Program-made: the position numbers and the translations under genes
Assembly (NCBI RefSeq): GCF_047470865.1
Contig: NZ_JAZDRH010000003.1
Location: 124,001 to 188,000, forward strand
DNA from: JAZDRH01 sp047470865
Lineage (GTDB): Bacteria > Pseudomonadota > Gammaproteobacteria > Pseudomonadales > Pseudomonadaceae
Direction of reading: 5' to 3'
Length of the DNA stretch: 64,000 nt
Notes under the pieces: generated by a model
The model's input: only the letters and a program-made list of their open reading frames with translations
Told to the model about the DNA's origin: nothing
The model's database searches: none
In this document: positions 27,056 through 36,399 of the stretch, piece after piece
How positions within the stretch are numbered: the first letter of the stretch is position 1
Layout of the letters: the number at the start of each line of letters is the position of its first letter

Positions 27056-28573
27056 ATGCTTGAACAATATGTAAGAAAAATCCTGACGGCGCGTGTTTAC
27101 GATGTCGCAGAAGAAACACCACTACAATCGGCCTATCAACTGTCACAGCGCTTAGGCAACAGTATTTTATTGAAACGTGAAGATTTACAACCTGTTTTCT
27201 CGTTCAAAATTCGTGGTGCTTACAATAAAATTGCTCAGCTGAGTGAGGCTGAAAAAGCACGCGGAGTAGTGACAGCTTCAGCAGGTAATCATGCTCAAGG
27301 TGTGGCGTTAGCTGCAAAGCACTTAGGCATTAAAGCTACTATTGTTATGCCTAAAACTACGCCTGAAATTAAAGTAAAAGCGGTGCGCGCGCGTGGAGCT
27401 CGTGTGGTACTCCATGGTGATGCTTTCCCTGAGTCGTTAGCCCATTCATTGCGTTTAGTTGAAGAAAAAGGCTTTGTATATATCCACCCTTATGATGATC
27501 CGGATGTGATTGCGGGGCAGGGCACTGTTGCGATGGAAATCTTACGTCAGCATCAAGGTGCGTTACATGCTGTATTTGTACCTTGCGGTGGCGGTGGGCT
27601 AATTGCAGGTGTGGCCGCCTATATCAAATATGTTCGCCCTGAAATTAAGGTGATTGGTGTAGAGCCAGAAGATTCTAATTGCTTACAGGCAGCTATGGCG
27701 GCTGGCGAGCGTGTTTCTTTACCTCAAGTAGGGCTTTTTGCTGATGGGGTTGCTGTATCGCAAATTGGCGAGCATACCTTTGCTGTATGCCGTGATTATG
27801 TTGACGAGGTAATCACAGTAAGCAGCGATGAAATTTGTGCGGCTATGAAAGATATTTATGATGATACGCGCTCCATTACTGAGCCATCAGGCGCGTTGGC
27901 TGTTGCAGGTATCAAAAAATATGTAGCACGCTCAGCTATTAAAGATCAAAACCTTGTTGCTATTGATTCTGGTGCCAATGTCAATTTTGACCGTTTACGC
28001 CATGTGGCTGAACGTGCCGAGTTAGGCGAGCAACGGGAAGCTATTATTGCTGTTACCATTCCAGAGAATCCAGGCAGCTTTAAACGCTTTTGCGAAGCTA
28101 TTGGAAAACGTCAAATTACTGAATTTAATTACAGATTTCATAGCAAAGAGCAGGCGCATATCTTTGTTGGCGTACAAACGCATCCTGAATTAGATCCTCG
28201 TTCTGAGTTACTTAAACAGTTGGATGAAGCAGGGTTTCCTGTGATTGACCTAACAGAAAACGAACTGGCGAAGTTACATATTCGCCACATGGTGGGTGGC
28301 CATAATGATGCGGTAATAAATGAGCGTTTATATCGTTTTGAGTTTCCAGAACGTCCTGGCGCGTTATTTAATTTCTTAAATAAACTCGGCGGTCATTGGA
28401 ATATTTCAATGTTTCATTATCGAAATCATGGTGCCGCTGAAGGGCGCGTATTAGCTGCATTGCAAGTACCTGATGATGAAATGCATCTTGTCCCTGAAGC
28501 CTTTAATAGTATTGGTTACCCATATTGGGATGAAACGGACAACCCTGCATATAAACTGTTTTTAGCGCAATAA
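27056..28573 (+). CDS. ilvA: Biosynthetic threonine deaminase
   Basis: PLP enzyme that converts threonine to 2-oxobutanoate, the first committed step of isoleucine synthesis. It has 505 residues. The PLP lysine lies in FSFKIRGAYNK (about residue 58); GGGGLIAG binds the PLP phosphate. The C-terminal third contains two ACT-like regulatory repeats (from about 330 and 425), so isoleucine feedback is expected. The length distinguishes it from the short catabolic TdcB type. A DUF2269 gene starts 10 bases after it. Confidence 0.95.
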   Translation: MLEQYVRKILTARVYDVAEETPLQSAYQLSQRLGNSILLKREDLQPVFSFKIRGAYNKIAQLSEAEKARGVVTASAGNHAQGVALAAKHLGIKATIVMPKTTPEIKVKAVRARGARVVLHGDAFPESLAHSLRLVEEKGFVYIHPYDDPDVIAGQGTVAMEILRQHQGALHAVFVPCGGGGLIAGVAAYIKYVRPEIKVIGVEPEDSNCLQAAMAAGERVSLPQVGLFADGVAVSQIGEHTFAVCRDYVDEVITVSSDEICAAMKDIYDDTRSITEPSGALAVAGIKKYVARSAIKDQNLVAIDSGANVNFDRLRHVAERAELGEQREAIIAVTIPENPGSFKRFCEAIGKRQITEFNYRFHSKEQAHIFVGVQTHPELDPRSELLKQLDEAGFPVIDLTENELAKLHIRHMVGGHNDAVINERLYRFEFPERPGALFNFLNKLGGHWNISMFHYRNHGAAEGRVLAALQVPDDEMHLVPEAFNSIGYPYWDETDNPAYKLFLAQ

Positions 28574-28583
28574 AGAGAAGTCT

Positions 28584-29030
28584 ATGGACACTTATTTACT
28601 CATTCGTATCGCACATGGCGTTCCTGCTGTTCTGCTCATAGCAGGTATGTTGGCGCATATTATTATGCTGTGGCGAGCAAGCAGCAAAGCCGAGGTTAAT
28701 GAGAGCCTGTTGCTACGTAAAATTGTGCGCAGTGCGCGTATTAGTATTCCTGCCTTTATGCTACTTAGTTTAAGTCTGCCAATATCAGGTTGGTGGATGG
28801 CGCATATTGCACATTGGCCTTTGGATTTAAAATGGTTAGCGTTGGGTATTTACCTATTGCCATTGGTGTTTATTTTAGCAGCACTCTTAGGTCGTCAATT
28901 ACTTGTTTGGTCAAAACAGCCAAAGCCATCGCTGGCCTCAAAGCAGAAACGCTGGTGTTTAGTGTGGGCGCTTTTAATTTTGCTTGTACTGATAGCTATT
29001 AGTGCGATCATGGGTGCTAAACCGCTCTAG
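28584..29030 (+). CDS. DUF2269-type small membrane protein
   Basis: A 148-residue protein with four predicted membrane helices. The layout (an early HG near residue 11 inside helix 1, a Gly-Trp-Trp after helix 2, and a short basic tail loop) fits the DUF2269 family of predicted integral membrane proteins. The function is unknown. It begins 10 bases after ilvA and is probably co-transcribed with it, but there is no evident link to isoleucine synthesis. Confidence 0.65.
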   Translation: MDTYLLIRIAHGVPAVLLIAGMLAHIIMLWRASSKAEVNESLLLRKIVRSARISIPAFMLLSLSLPISGWWMAHIAHWPLDLKWLALGIYLLPLVFILAALLGRQLLVWSKQPKPSLASKQKRWCLVWALLILLVLIAISAIMGAKPL

Positions 29031-29165
29031 CTAAAAACGCCAGCTTTTAATAACCTAACTCATAAAATATGAGATAACTCACTGTTTTATGCTTTATCTT
29101 TTCACTATTGAGTAAAAACCGTTAAGCTTAAACAAACTATTTTTACTCATTTCAAGGAATTACAC

Positions 29166-29606
29166 ATGGCTATAGAAAAAGCTGTAGCAGAACAGAAAGC
29201 CCACCATATTCAACAATTATTAAAAGCTGAAGGTTTTGCAGAAGGCGAGCTAAGTTGGGATGAGCAAAGCAAAACATGGGATTTAGTGTTTAAGTATGAA
29301 AAAAATAACTGTCTACTCATGACAGATGCTGAAGATACAAACTATGTCTCTATTTTACTGCCTAATTTCTGGGAAATTGAGTCTGCTGAGGAACTAGAAC
29401 GTGCTTATCGTGCGGCGAATCGTGCTAACTTAGATTCAAAAGGTGCAAAGGTTCAGGTCAAGCGTGATGAAAGCAACCTAGTTGCTGCTGTTGAGTTTGT
29501 TGTCGAAAATGATCAAGCGCTAACTGGGGCTGTCTTTTTCCGCTATTTAGGCATGCTAACTAACGTAGCCAATACCTTCGTCAATATCATGCGTGAAAAT
29601 GGCTAA
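29166..29606 (+). CDS. Small YbjN/secretion-chaperone-like cytosolic protein
   Basis: A 146-residue soluble acidic protein with no signal peptide. It has an alpha/beta/alpha layout: an N-terminal helix, then strands around WDLVFKYEKNNCLLMTD, and a C-terminal helix. This resembles the YbjN and type III chaperone-like fold. It stands alone between a promoter gap and an intrinsic terminator. No partner secretion genes are nearby, so a chaperone role should not be assumed. The function is unknown. Confidence 0.55.
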   Translation: MAIEKAVAEQKAHHIQQLLKAEGFAEGELSWDEQSKTWDLVFKYEKNNCLLMTDAEDTNYVSILLPNFWEIESAEELERAYRAANRANLDSKGAKVQVKRDESNLVAAVEFVVENDQALTGAVFFRYLGMLTNVANTFVNIMRENG

Positions 29607-29621
29607 GCTTTGATTGAAAAT

Positions 29622-29645
29622 GGCGACCTTGAGTCGCCTTTTTTA
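29622..29645 (+). terminator. Intrinsic terminator after the YbjN-like gene
   Basis: GGCGAC/GTCGCC stem (29622-29627, 29633-29638) with a 5-base loop, followed by six T, 15 bases past the stop. It is a classic Rho-independent terminator. Confidence 0.92.
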
Positions 29646-29673
29646 TGCATGATTATTTTTCAGTGGTGAATGC

Positions 29674-30567
29674 ATGGCCCATGATCATCAACATGATATT
29701 TCTAAGTTACCAGAAACACGGCTGACTATCGCCTTTGCATTAACTGCGGGCTTTATGTTGGTCGAGGTACTTGGCGGCTGGTTAACGGGTAGCTTGGCAT
29801 TGATATCAGATGCAATGCACATGCTGACTGATTCTATTGCACTATTGCTGGCGCTAATTGCTATCTATGCTGGGCGTAAAGCTGCCGACTTGCTGCGTAC
29901 TTATGGCTATGCACGTTTTGAAGTGCTGGCAGCAGCGGCTAATGCATTGATTTTGTTAGCTGTCGCTATTTATATTTTGTACGCCGCTATTAAACGCATT
30001 GGCTCAGATAGCGATATTCAAACCTTAGGTATGTTGTTGGTGGCGGTTGCTGGCTTAATAGTTAACCTAGTGTCTATGCGCTTATTAAGCAAAGCCAAAG
30101 ATGAAAGTCTGAATGTAAAAGGTGCTTACCTTGAGGTTTGGGCAGACATGCTAGGTTCGCTAGCCGTTATTATTGGCGCCATTATTATTTGGAATACAGG
30201 CTGGCAATGGGTAGATTCAGTGTTAGCCGTGCTTATTGGCTTTATGGTGTTTCCGCGTACTTGGGTATTGCTTAAAGAGTGTTTGAACCTACTGTTAGAA
30301 GGCGTACCGAGCCATATGGATGTGCAAGAAATTGAGCAGTTGATTACTGAAACTGAAGGTGTCGCGAGTGTGCATGATCTACATCTTTGGGCATTAACGC
30401 AAAATAAACCCATGCTAACAGCTCATGTGGTATTAAAAGAAGGCTTTGCTAGTGACAGAGTACGGCTTGCAATTGAGCAACGAATTAGCCAGAGCTTTGC
30501 GACATTAAAACATACGACACTGCAAATGGAATATGCGGATAATAGCGAAAATGAGCACTTACATTAA
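29674..30567 (+). CDS. CDF family divalent metal exporter (CzcD/ZitB type)
   Basis: A 297-residue cation diffusion facilitator that exports Zn2+ (and perhaps Co2+ or Cd2+) in exchange for protons. A His-rich start (MAHDHQHD) is followed by six membrane helices and a cytosolic domain from about 205. Metal-site residues are seen in SDAMHMLTD (helix 2) and LEVWADMLGS (helix 5), the latter having the Glu seen in CzcD rather than the His of ZitB. VHDLHLWAL marks the cytosolic dimer domain. It is a single gene flanked by terminators. Confidence 0.88.
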   Translation: MAHDHQHDISKLPETRLTIAFALTAGFMLVEVLGGWLTGSLALISDAMHMLTDSIALLLALIAIYAGRKAADLLRTYGYARFEVLAAAANALILLAVAIYILYAAIKRIGSDSDIQTLGMLLVAVAGLIVNLVSMRLLSKAKDESLNVKGAYLEVWADMLGSLAVIIGAIIIWNTGWQWVDSVLAVLIGFMVFPRTWVLLKECLNLLLEGVPSHMDVQEIEQLITETEGVASVHDLHLWALTQNKPMLTAHVVLKEGFASDRVRLAIEQRISQSFATLKHTTLQMEYADNSENEHLH

Positions 30568-30595
30568 AAACAGCGACTTGGAATCGCTGTTTCTC
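30568..30595. terminator. Terminator between the CDF gene and the convergent operon
   Basis: A 9-base stem (AAACAGCGA at 30568-30576 with complement 30584-30592) directly follows the CDF stop, with A-rich and T-rich flanks. It can serve both convergent transcripts. Confidence 0.75.
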
Positions 30596-30597
30596 GT

Positions 30598-31083
30598 TTA
30601 AGGTTTAATCAGTTTTAGCTCAGCATCATACATGTCTTTCAGTAATAGCTCACCACTGTCGGATACTCTAAACTCACCATACTGTGCTGCATCGTAGGCT
30701 GAGCCGTGGCCTTCTTGAAAGAAGAACGCATTGGTGGCTAGCATGACCCGGCCGCGGCGTATTCTAAATTGCATGCGAAGCTGATTGACGTTCAGCGCTT
30801 GGCCTTCATCCAGCGCATTAAAGTGGGCTATTTGTTGCTCATCAAGATCAACAATAACATGCCCCTCAGTAGATGACCTTGATTTCAGTGATTGCTGTAT
30901 TTTGTTTGCGATATCAAAGTGTAGCACCATATAGTCGCCCTGCATGAGAGAGCGAGGATCAACAGGTGCTAGTTTTAAAAAGGCAACTCTGCCTTGAGCC
31001 AACTGTTGTTCTTTTTGCCAAATGCTGTAATTAATCACTGCTAAGCAAAGCACTGCAAAGGCAATAGTTAGCCATTTACGCAT
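30598..31083 (-). CDS. GDYXXLXY-domain membrane-anchored protein
   Basis: A 161-residue protein with one N-terminal membrane helix (about 5-20) and an exported domain containing the family signature as GDYMVLHF near residue 49. The function is unknown. It overlaps the DUF4401 gene by 8 bases and ends the three-gene operon DUF2157-DUF4401-GDYXXLXY. That gene combination recurs in many proteobacteria, so the three products probably work as one membrane complex. Confidence 0.8.
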   Translation of the reverse strand: MRKWLTIAFAVLCLAVINYSIWQKEQQLAQGRVAFLKLAPVDPRSLMQGDYMVLHFDIANKIQQSLKSRSSTEGHVIVDLDEQQIAHFNALDEGQALNVNQLRMQFRIRRGRVMLATNAFFFQEGHGSAYDAAQYGEFRVSDSGELLLKDMYDAELKLIKP

Positions 31084-32161
31084 TTACTAGCTCCTTATGA
31101 AAGCGGTTGAGGATCCAGCTAATCAATAGCAAGCCAGCGCCTAGTGCCATTAACATTAATGATTTATCAAATAACGACCATTGCAAACTGTAGTAGAACC
31201 AAGAAATATACAAAACTGTACTCACTAACCCTGCCCACTTGATAACTGGAACTGCCAAGGTAAAGCCAATCAATATAAGGCCAGCTAATATACCTAGTGG
31301 CGGCATAAAATATTGCGCAGTTAAGATTAACGCCAAAAGTGGCAAGTAAAGAATATAGAGCCTGGACTTAGGTTGACCATGGAAGCGAATTAGGTGAGCT
31401 AAGATAAATAACTCTGCCGCAATCAATACACCTTGTTCTAGCCACTTTGGCGTTTGCGACCAAGTATCTCTCCATGCGCTATAGCGTATAAAGTCATAGA
31501 TTAACTCCAGCCACCATGTCCACATGCAGATGAGCAATATGAGACTCACCAATAGTCCGTACATAAGTGGACGTATAAATGAGATAAAAGACAGGTTGCG
31601 GTACTGGTGACTGGCGCAGAAAGCTAATAGCAGTAAATAAATAGCTGGAAAGATAGATAAAGCATTAAAGCGATTAACTAAAATTAAACTTATACTGAAG
31701 CCAACAACGCTTAGAATTCGGTGCCAGTGGTTATTAAATAAGAAAAATAAACCAGCATATAAGAAAGTACTGACTAAACTCGCGGCATGTATGACTTCAG
31801 CTTTACCAGAATATTGGTTATAAAATTGAAACCATGTGGCGCCTACAATAAAGAATCCTTGTGCACACAAACTCAACGCTAGTGCTATTTGCTCAAAGAA
31901 AGAACTGAACTGCCCTTTACCCCGAAAGAGCCAGAATACCACAAAGAAAAACACCCCACTCCAAAGCAGCAATATACTCGGTGATTTAAAGAGCCACCAG
32001 CCACTTATGGCACACGCAATACCTAGAAATAAAGCCGCTAGCCATGCAGAAAAACCCTGCAAAATAGCCATAAAAATACTTTTCTGTTCGGTATGAGCAG
32101 GTGCATCTGCTGTAATTAGTTGCTTATCTTTTAGTGATTGCCATAGCGCTAAATTATGCAT
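31076..32161 (-). CDS. DUF4401 membrane protein
   Basis: A 361-residue polytopic membrane protein with about ten predicted helices and a short cytosolic N-terminus. It is assigned to DUF4401 from its hydrophobic pattern and its place between the DUF2157 and GDYXXLXY genes; the sequence itself shows no catalytic motif. It overlaps both neighbours by 8 bases. The function is unknown. Confidence 0.68.
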   Translation of the reverse strand: MHNLALWQSLKDKQLITADAPAHTEQKSIFMAILQGFSAWLAALFLGIACAISGWWLFKSPSILLLWSGVFFFVVFWLFRGKGQFSSFFEQIALALSLCAQGFFIVGATWFQFYNQYSGKAEVIHAASLVSTFLYAGLFFLFNNHWHRILSVVGFSISLILVNRFNALSIFPAIYLLLLAFCASHQYRNLSFISFIRPLMYGLLVSLILLICMWTWWLELIYDFIRYSAWRDTWSQTPKWLEQGVLIAAELFILAHLIRFHGQPKSRLYILYLPLLALILTAQYFMPPLGILAGLILIGFTLAVPVIKWAGLVSTVLYISWFYYSLQWSLFDKSLMLMALGAGLLLISWILNRFHKELVNA

Positions 32162-33131
32162 GACGAACCTCTCTAGCCACTTTGCGTAGCCAAATTAAAG
32201 CGCTACTGGATAAGGCAATAATTAATAAGGCGTAGATAAAAAAGGACAGGGCATCAAAGTCATGTATTAAATCAGCAACTATAGTAAAAATAACCACACT
32301 AATAGAGAGCGTAAAACTACTTAAAATAAATAGGTTAATGCTGCGTACTCGGTAAATATAGTACATGGTTGCCAGCATAGCTGTCCAAACTACAACAGTA
32401 AAAATGTAGTGAGCATCGTAGTTATAAGAAATGATTTCTGAGCATAGCAAATAGGTTGCGCAGAACATGCAGAAAAAACTAAATGTCTGGCAGATTAAAC
32501 GCAGTGTGGCGCTGTTTGGATTACGTTTAGAGGCATAACCAAAAGCAAGTAACCAAGCCAGCGATTGTATAAATAATACCCAAAACTCAACCTGCTCATC
32601 ATTTATCAAAAATTGGTTAAAACTATACACAACTAAATAAAGGTGACTGGCCAAAGCCAGTAATAAGGCACTACATAACCATAAGGTAGCGGAGCGAGCT
32701 AACGCAGATAAAGGCATCAACATCAAAGCCCAAGTAAGGAATAACTGATAAGGATCAGCGCCTGTTTGGTAGGTTTGCCCAAAGAGTGCCAGATTTGCAC
32801 CTAAAATCAGACCTATGGCAAAAATAATCGCTTGTCCTACTAAGCTGTGTAATTGAGCAAAGGCTAGGGCCAGTAAGGATAACGCCAGTACAGCTTGTGC
32901 AATGGCAAATTTTTCAAAACGTGTAAGTTCTGCCCAGTTATATGCAAAAAAGAAAATGATACCGCTACATAAGAATAAAACGCCAAAGGTCAGTAGTAGG
33001 CGCTGTAAAAACTGAATGCCTTGTGCGGTATTAGGGAAAGCTTGAGCCTCATGCAAGGCTTGTTCTAAGTGTTTAGCAGGTATCACACCATTTTCTACCC
33101 ACTGCACTAATTGCTGAGCGTCTGAGCTCAT
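32154..33131 (-). CDS. DUF2157 membrane protein
   Basis: A 325-residue polytopic protein. The N-terminal 35 residues form a soluble helical segment (LVQWVENGVIPAKHLEQAL), followed by about ten membrane helices; the first contains GIIFFFAYNWAELTRFEKF, a hallmark of DUF2157 (YNW followed by a short charged loop). It is the first gene of the operon with DUF4401 and GDYXXLXY. The function is unknown. Confidence 0.75.
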   Translation of the reverse strand: MSSDAQQLVQWVENGVIPAKHLEQALHEAQAFPNTAQGIQFLQRLLLTFGVLFLCSGIIFFFAYNWAELTRFEKFAIAQAVLALSLLALAFAQLHSLVGQAIIFAIGLILGANLALFGQTYQTGADPYQLFLTWALMLMPLSALARSATLWLCSALLLALASHLYLVVYSFNQFLINDEQVEFWVLFIQSLAWLLAFGYASKRNPNSATLRLICQTFSFFCMFCATYLLCSEIISYNYDAHYIFTVVVWTAMLATMYYIYRVRSINLFILSSFTLSISVVIFTIVADLIHDFDALSFFIYALLIIALSSSALIWLRKVAREVRHA

Positions 33132-33295
33132 AATTGCTTCCTTACGGTTAAAAGTGGAACTGCAAGGTCGTGCCTAATTGGCTTCAATTTAGCATGTGTT
33201 AGGCGGTTAACTATATGACGTTAGATCAGTAAATGAGTTACATTTTGAGCGGGATACTTGCAACATAGGATAAGCGAGGAGCCCTCGCCTATCTA

Positions 33296-34090
33296 TTATA
33301 CAGCTACTTCAGCTTTAATATGAGGATCGGCTTCATAGTTAAGAAGCTCAAAGTCTTCAAAAGTAAAGTCATTTAACTCTGTTCTAGCTGGGTTTATTTG
33401 CATTGTAGGCAGCGCATGCGGCGTGCGTGATAACTGCAAGTCGGCTTGCTCTAAATGGTTGCTATAAAGGTGGCAATCACCGCCAGTCCAAATAAAATCG
33501 CCTGCTTGTAAACCGCATACTTGGGCTACCATCATAGTCAACAAGGCATAGCTTGCAATATTGAAAGGGACACCAAGAAAAATATCTGCAGAGCGCTGGT
33601 AGAGCTGGCAGCTTAATTTACCTTCAGCGACATAAAATTGGAATAAAGCGTGACACGGAGGCAATGCCATGTCGTCTACAAGAGCAGGGTTCCAAGCTGA
33701 GACAATTAAGCGGCGTGAATCGGGTGTGTTACGAATCATCTCAATGAGCTTGCTGATTTGGTCAATGGACTCACCATTAGGCGTTGGCCAGCTACGCCAT
33801 TGATAGCCGTACACAGGGCCAAGATCGCCATTTTCATCAGCCCACTCATCCCAGATGCGCACACCATGGTCTTTTAGATACTTAATATTAGTATCGCCAC
33901 GTAAAAACCATAACAACTCATAAATAATTGAGCGTAAATGACATTTTTTAGTGGTCACTAAAGGAAAACCATCGGCTAAGTTAAAGCGCATTTGGTAGCC
34001 AAAAACACTTAATGTACCTGTACCTGTGCGGTCGCCTTTAAAGCAGCCGTTTTCGCGTACATGGCGCATGAGGTCTAGATATTGTTTCAT
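33296..34090 (-). CDS. thyA: Thymidylate synthase
   Basis: Methylates dUMP to dTMP with methylenetetrahydrofolate. The 264-residue length equals E. coli ThyA. Motifs are TGTGTLSVFGYQMRF, the catalytic Cys in LPPCHALFQFYV, and CQLYQRSADIFLGVPFNIASYA. In P. aeruginosa lgt and thyA are adjacent; here a divergently transcribed hemerythrin gene sits between them. Confidence 0.97.
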   Translation of the reverse strand: MKQYLDLMRHVRENGCFKGDRTGTGTLSVFGYQMRFNLADGFPLVTTKKCHLRSIIYELLWFLRGDTNIKYLKDHGVRIWDEWADENGDLGPVYGYQWRSWPTPNGESIDQISKLIEMIRNTPDSRRLIVSAWNPALVDDMALPPCHALFQFYVAEGKLSCQLYQRSADIFLGVPFNIASYALLTMMVAQVCGLQAGDFIWTGGDCHLYSNHLEQADLQLSRTPHALPTMQINPARTELNDFTFEDFELLNYEADPHIKAEVAV

Positions 34091-34255
34091 TCGATCACTT
34101 ATGGGTCAGGATGCAGCACCTATAGTGCCTTAATTAGCCGCAGGCATAAAGATGTAATAGTTCCGTAACATTACAAGCATTGATCTAGGCTTAAAGAATA
34201 AAAGGCTATTTATGGTACAAAAACAACTTCAACAGTACAGGTTTAAATTCTCATT

Positions 34256-34711
34256 ATGGCAGTTTTAGATTTAACTTGGTCCGACGAGTATGTGTTGGGC
34301 ATTGATGTCGTTGATCAGCAGCATCGACAATTATTTACCTACTTTAAAGAAATTGATGACGCTATTGCTGCACGCAATGCACAAGAGGTTGAGATAGTAG
34401 TTAATGGATTAGTGAACTACGCTATTTCCCACAATACTTTTGAAGAGTCTTTAATGGAGCAGGCTAACTATCCATTGCTAGAGGCGCATCATAAGATTCA
34501 TGAAAGTTTTAAAAAACGAGCAATGAGCTATTTAGATAAGCTCAATAGTGGAGCAGATCCCTTTAAAATAGCAGAGCAAGTACGCATCTATATTGGCTTA
34601 TGGTTAGTCAGCCATGTAAAACATGAGGATCGAGATTATGTGCCTTATGTAAAGAAAATCACTAAGAAAAGTGGAGTAGTCAGTTCTTTATTAGGACGCT
34701 TTTTCCGTTAA
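34256..34711 (+). CDS. Bacteriohemerythrin
   Basis: A single-domain oxygen-binding di-iron protein of 151 residues. All expected ligands can be read: H23 (DQQHRQLF), H59 and E63 (HNTFEES), H78 and H82 (AHHKIH), H120 and D125 (HVKHED). It probably stores, senses or delivers O2 in the cytoplasm. It lies divergent to thyA and convergent with lgt, in a place where thyA and lgt are neighbours in P. aeruginosa, which suggests insertion into that block. The C-terminal extension is basic. Confidence 0.92.
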   Translation: MAVLDLTWSDEYVLGIDVVDQQHRQLFTYFKEIDDAIAARNAQEVEIVVNGLVNYAISHNTFEESLMEQANYPLLEAHHKIHESFKKRAMSYLDKLNSGADPFKIAEQVRIYIGLWLVSHVKHEDRDYVPYVKKITKKSGVVSSLLGRFFR

Positions 34712-34720
34712 TGCTCAAAT

Positions 34721-34745
34721 GCCCACTTATTCAGTCTAAGTGGGC
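34721..34745. terminator. Hairpin between hemerythrin gene and lgt
   Basis: A 9-base stem GCCCACTTA (34721-34729) with complement 34737-34745, between convergent genes. The U-tracts are short, so termination strength is uncertain. Confidence 0.6.
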
Positions 34746-34752
34746 AAAAACA

Positions 34753-35553
34753 TTATCTTGCGGCTAAGCTTGCTTGGCGTTTATAGGCCCAAAGCATTAA
34801 ACCAACACCAAAAGCCATCATAGGTAAGCTTAGAACTTGCCCCATGGTTACCCAGTTGAAGGCTAAGTAGCCCAGTTGCGCATCAGGTTCTCGTACAAAC
34901 TCAACCATAAAGCGGAAGATGCCGTAGCAAGTCACAAATAGACCTGAAATAGCGGCTGTTGGCCGTGGTTTACGTGAGTAAATCCAAAGAATTAAGAATA
35001 GCGCAACGCCTTCCAAGGCAAATTGATAAAGCTGGGAAGGATGACGTGCTAATTGCAGAGGATCTGTAGGGAAGACCATGGCCCAGCTTGCATCAGTGGC
35101 TTTACCCCACAACTCGCCATTAATAAAGTTACCAATACGACCCGCACCTAAGCCAATAGGCACTAAGGGGGCGACGAAATCAGCGAGCTCGAAGAAGGGT
35201 TTTTTCTGTTTTCGGCTAAAGATCACCATGGCCAGAATGACGCCTAATAAGCCGCCGTGGAACGACATGCCGCCTTTCCATACTTGTAGGATCAGTAGAG
35301 GCTGATTGATGTAGGACTGCAAATCATAAAACAATACATAACCAAGGCGCCCACCTAGCATAACCCCCATAGCACATAAAAAAACCAAGTCAGATAGGGT
35401 TTCATTGGTCCAGCTAGGATCAAAGCGTTTCATACGCATTTTGGCAAGCGCCCATGCGGCGCCAATGCCGATTAAGTACATAAGACCATACCAATGTACT
35501 TGCAACGGCCCTAGAGCGAAAGCTACAGGATCAATATTGGGATAGGACAGCAT
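34753..35553 (-). CDS. lgt: Prolipoprotein diacylglyceryl transferase
   Basis: Inner-membrane enzyme that adds diacylglycerol to the lipobox cysteine of prolipoproteins. It has 266 residues, seven membrane helices and the signature GRIGNFINGELWG. HWYGLMYLIG near the start and GGMSFHGGLLG are further conserved blocks. It follows the TSUP permease gene by 9 bases, as in P. aeruginosa. It would act on the several lipoproteins encoded further along this window. Confidence 0.96.
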   Translation of the reverse strand: MLSYPNIDPVAFALGPLQVHWYGLMYLIGIGAAWALAKMRMKRFDPSWTNETLSDLVFLCAMGVMLGGRLGYVLFYDLQSYINQPLLILQVWKGGMSFHGGLLGVILAMVIFSRKQKKPFFELADFVAPLVPIGLGAGRIGNFINGELWGKATDASWAMVFPTDPLQLARHPSQLYQFALEGVALFLILWIYSRKPRPTAAISGLFVTCYGIFRFMVEFVREPDAQLGYLAFNWVTMGQVLSLPMMAFGVGLMLWAYKRQASLAAR

Positions 35554-35562
35554 GTAAATTCC

Positions 35563-36357
35563 TTATATGAAAAAACTAGTTCCAACACTAACTAGTAATA
35601 ATGCAAAGAGTTGTTTTAGCCGTTTAGGTTGCAAACGATGTGCTAAACGAGCGCCAAAACGTGCGAAAATCATTGAAGTTAGTGCAATACCTAGCATGGC
35701 GGGCAGGTAAACAAAACCTAAACTGTATTCAGGTAGTTGTGGGTCTCCCCAACCATTTAGCATAAACATGAATGCGCCTGATGCTGCAATAGGCACGCCA
35801 CAAGCTGAGGAAGTTGCTACAGCCCGCTGCATACTAACGCCACGCCATGTTAAAAAGGGCACTGTTAAGGTGCCGCCACCAATACCAAAAATAGCCGATG
35901 CCCAGCCAATGACACCCCCTGCAGATAATAATGCAGGCTTGCGTGGAGAAGGACCTTGTGCTGGTTGTTTAGGTCCTATATCAAACGCCATTTTGATTGC
36001 CATTACGATGGCAAAAACGCCAATAATCTTCTGTAAATGCTCACCGTTGAGCAAAGCGGCTGTTTTGGCACCTAAAGCTGTGCCAAGAATAATACCAACA
36101 CTTAGCCAAGCGACTAATGACCACAGCACAGCCCCTTTTTTGTTGTGCTCAAGTGCAGAGTTGATTGAGGTAAAAATAATAGTTGCCAGCGAAGTACCTA
36201 TAGCAAGATGCGTCAAAATATCAGGTGCCACACCCTGTGCTTTAAAGCTATAAACTAAGGCAGGAACTATAATTAAACCGCCACCAACACCGAACAAGCC
36301 CGCCAGCACGCCAGCTGCTGCCCCAAGAACAAGATAGGTAAGGAGTACAGCAGCCAT
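35563..36357 (-). CDS. TSUP family (TauE/SafE) membrane permease
   Basis: A 264-residue permease with about eight membrane helices and the TauE/SafE repeat motifs: GLFGVGGGLIIVPAL in the first half and AIFGIGGGTLTVPFL in the second. The family moves organic or inorganic sulfur anions (sulfite, sulfoacetate, thiosulfate in some members). The substrate is not known here, although a tetrathionate reductase in the same window makes a thiosulfate or sulfite link conceivable. It is coupled with lgt. Confidence 0.87.
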   Translation of the reverse strand: MAAVLLTYLVLGAAAGVLAGLFGVGGGLIIVPALVYSFKAQGVAPDILTHLAIGTSLATIIFTSINSALEHNKKGAVLWSLVAWLSVGIILGTALGAKTAALLNGEHLQKIIGVFAIVMAIKMAFDIGPKQPAQGPSPRKPALLSAGGVIGWASAIFGIGGGTLTVPFLTWRGVSMQRAVATSSACGVPIAASGAFMFMLNGWGDPQLPEYSLGFVYLPAMLGIALTSMIFARFGARLAHRLQPKRLKQLFALLLVSVGTSFFI

Positions 36358-36399
36358 GTATAACCTCTCTTGGTTAATTTTTATTTTCAGCTAATCGGA

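Noticed and set aside
34154..34196. FNR/ANR box upstream of the hemerythrin gene
   Set aside because: Only the TTGAT half is present; the second half does not fit ATCAA.
35768..36253. 161-residue plus-strand frame
   Set aside because: It lies wholly antisense to the TSUP permease gene, whose motifs and helices are clear; the plus frame shows no domain.
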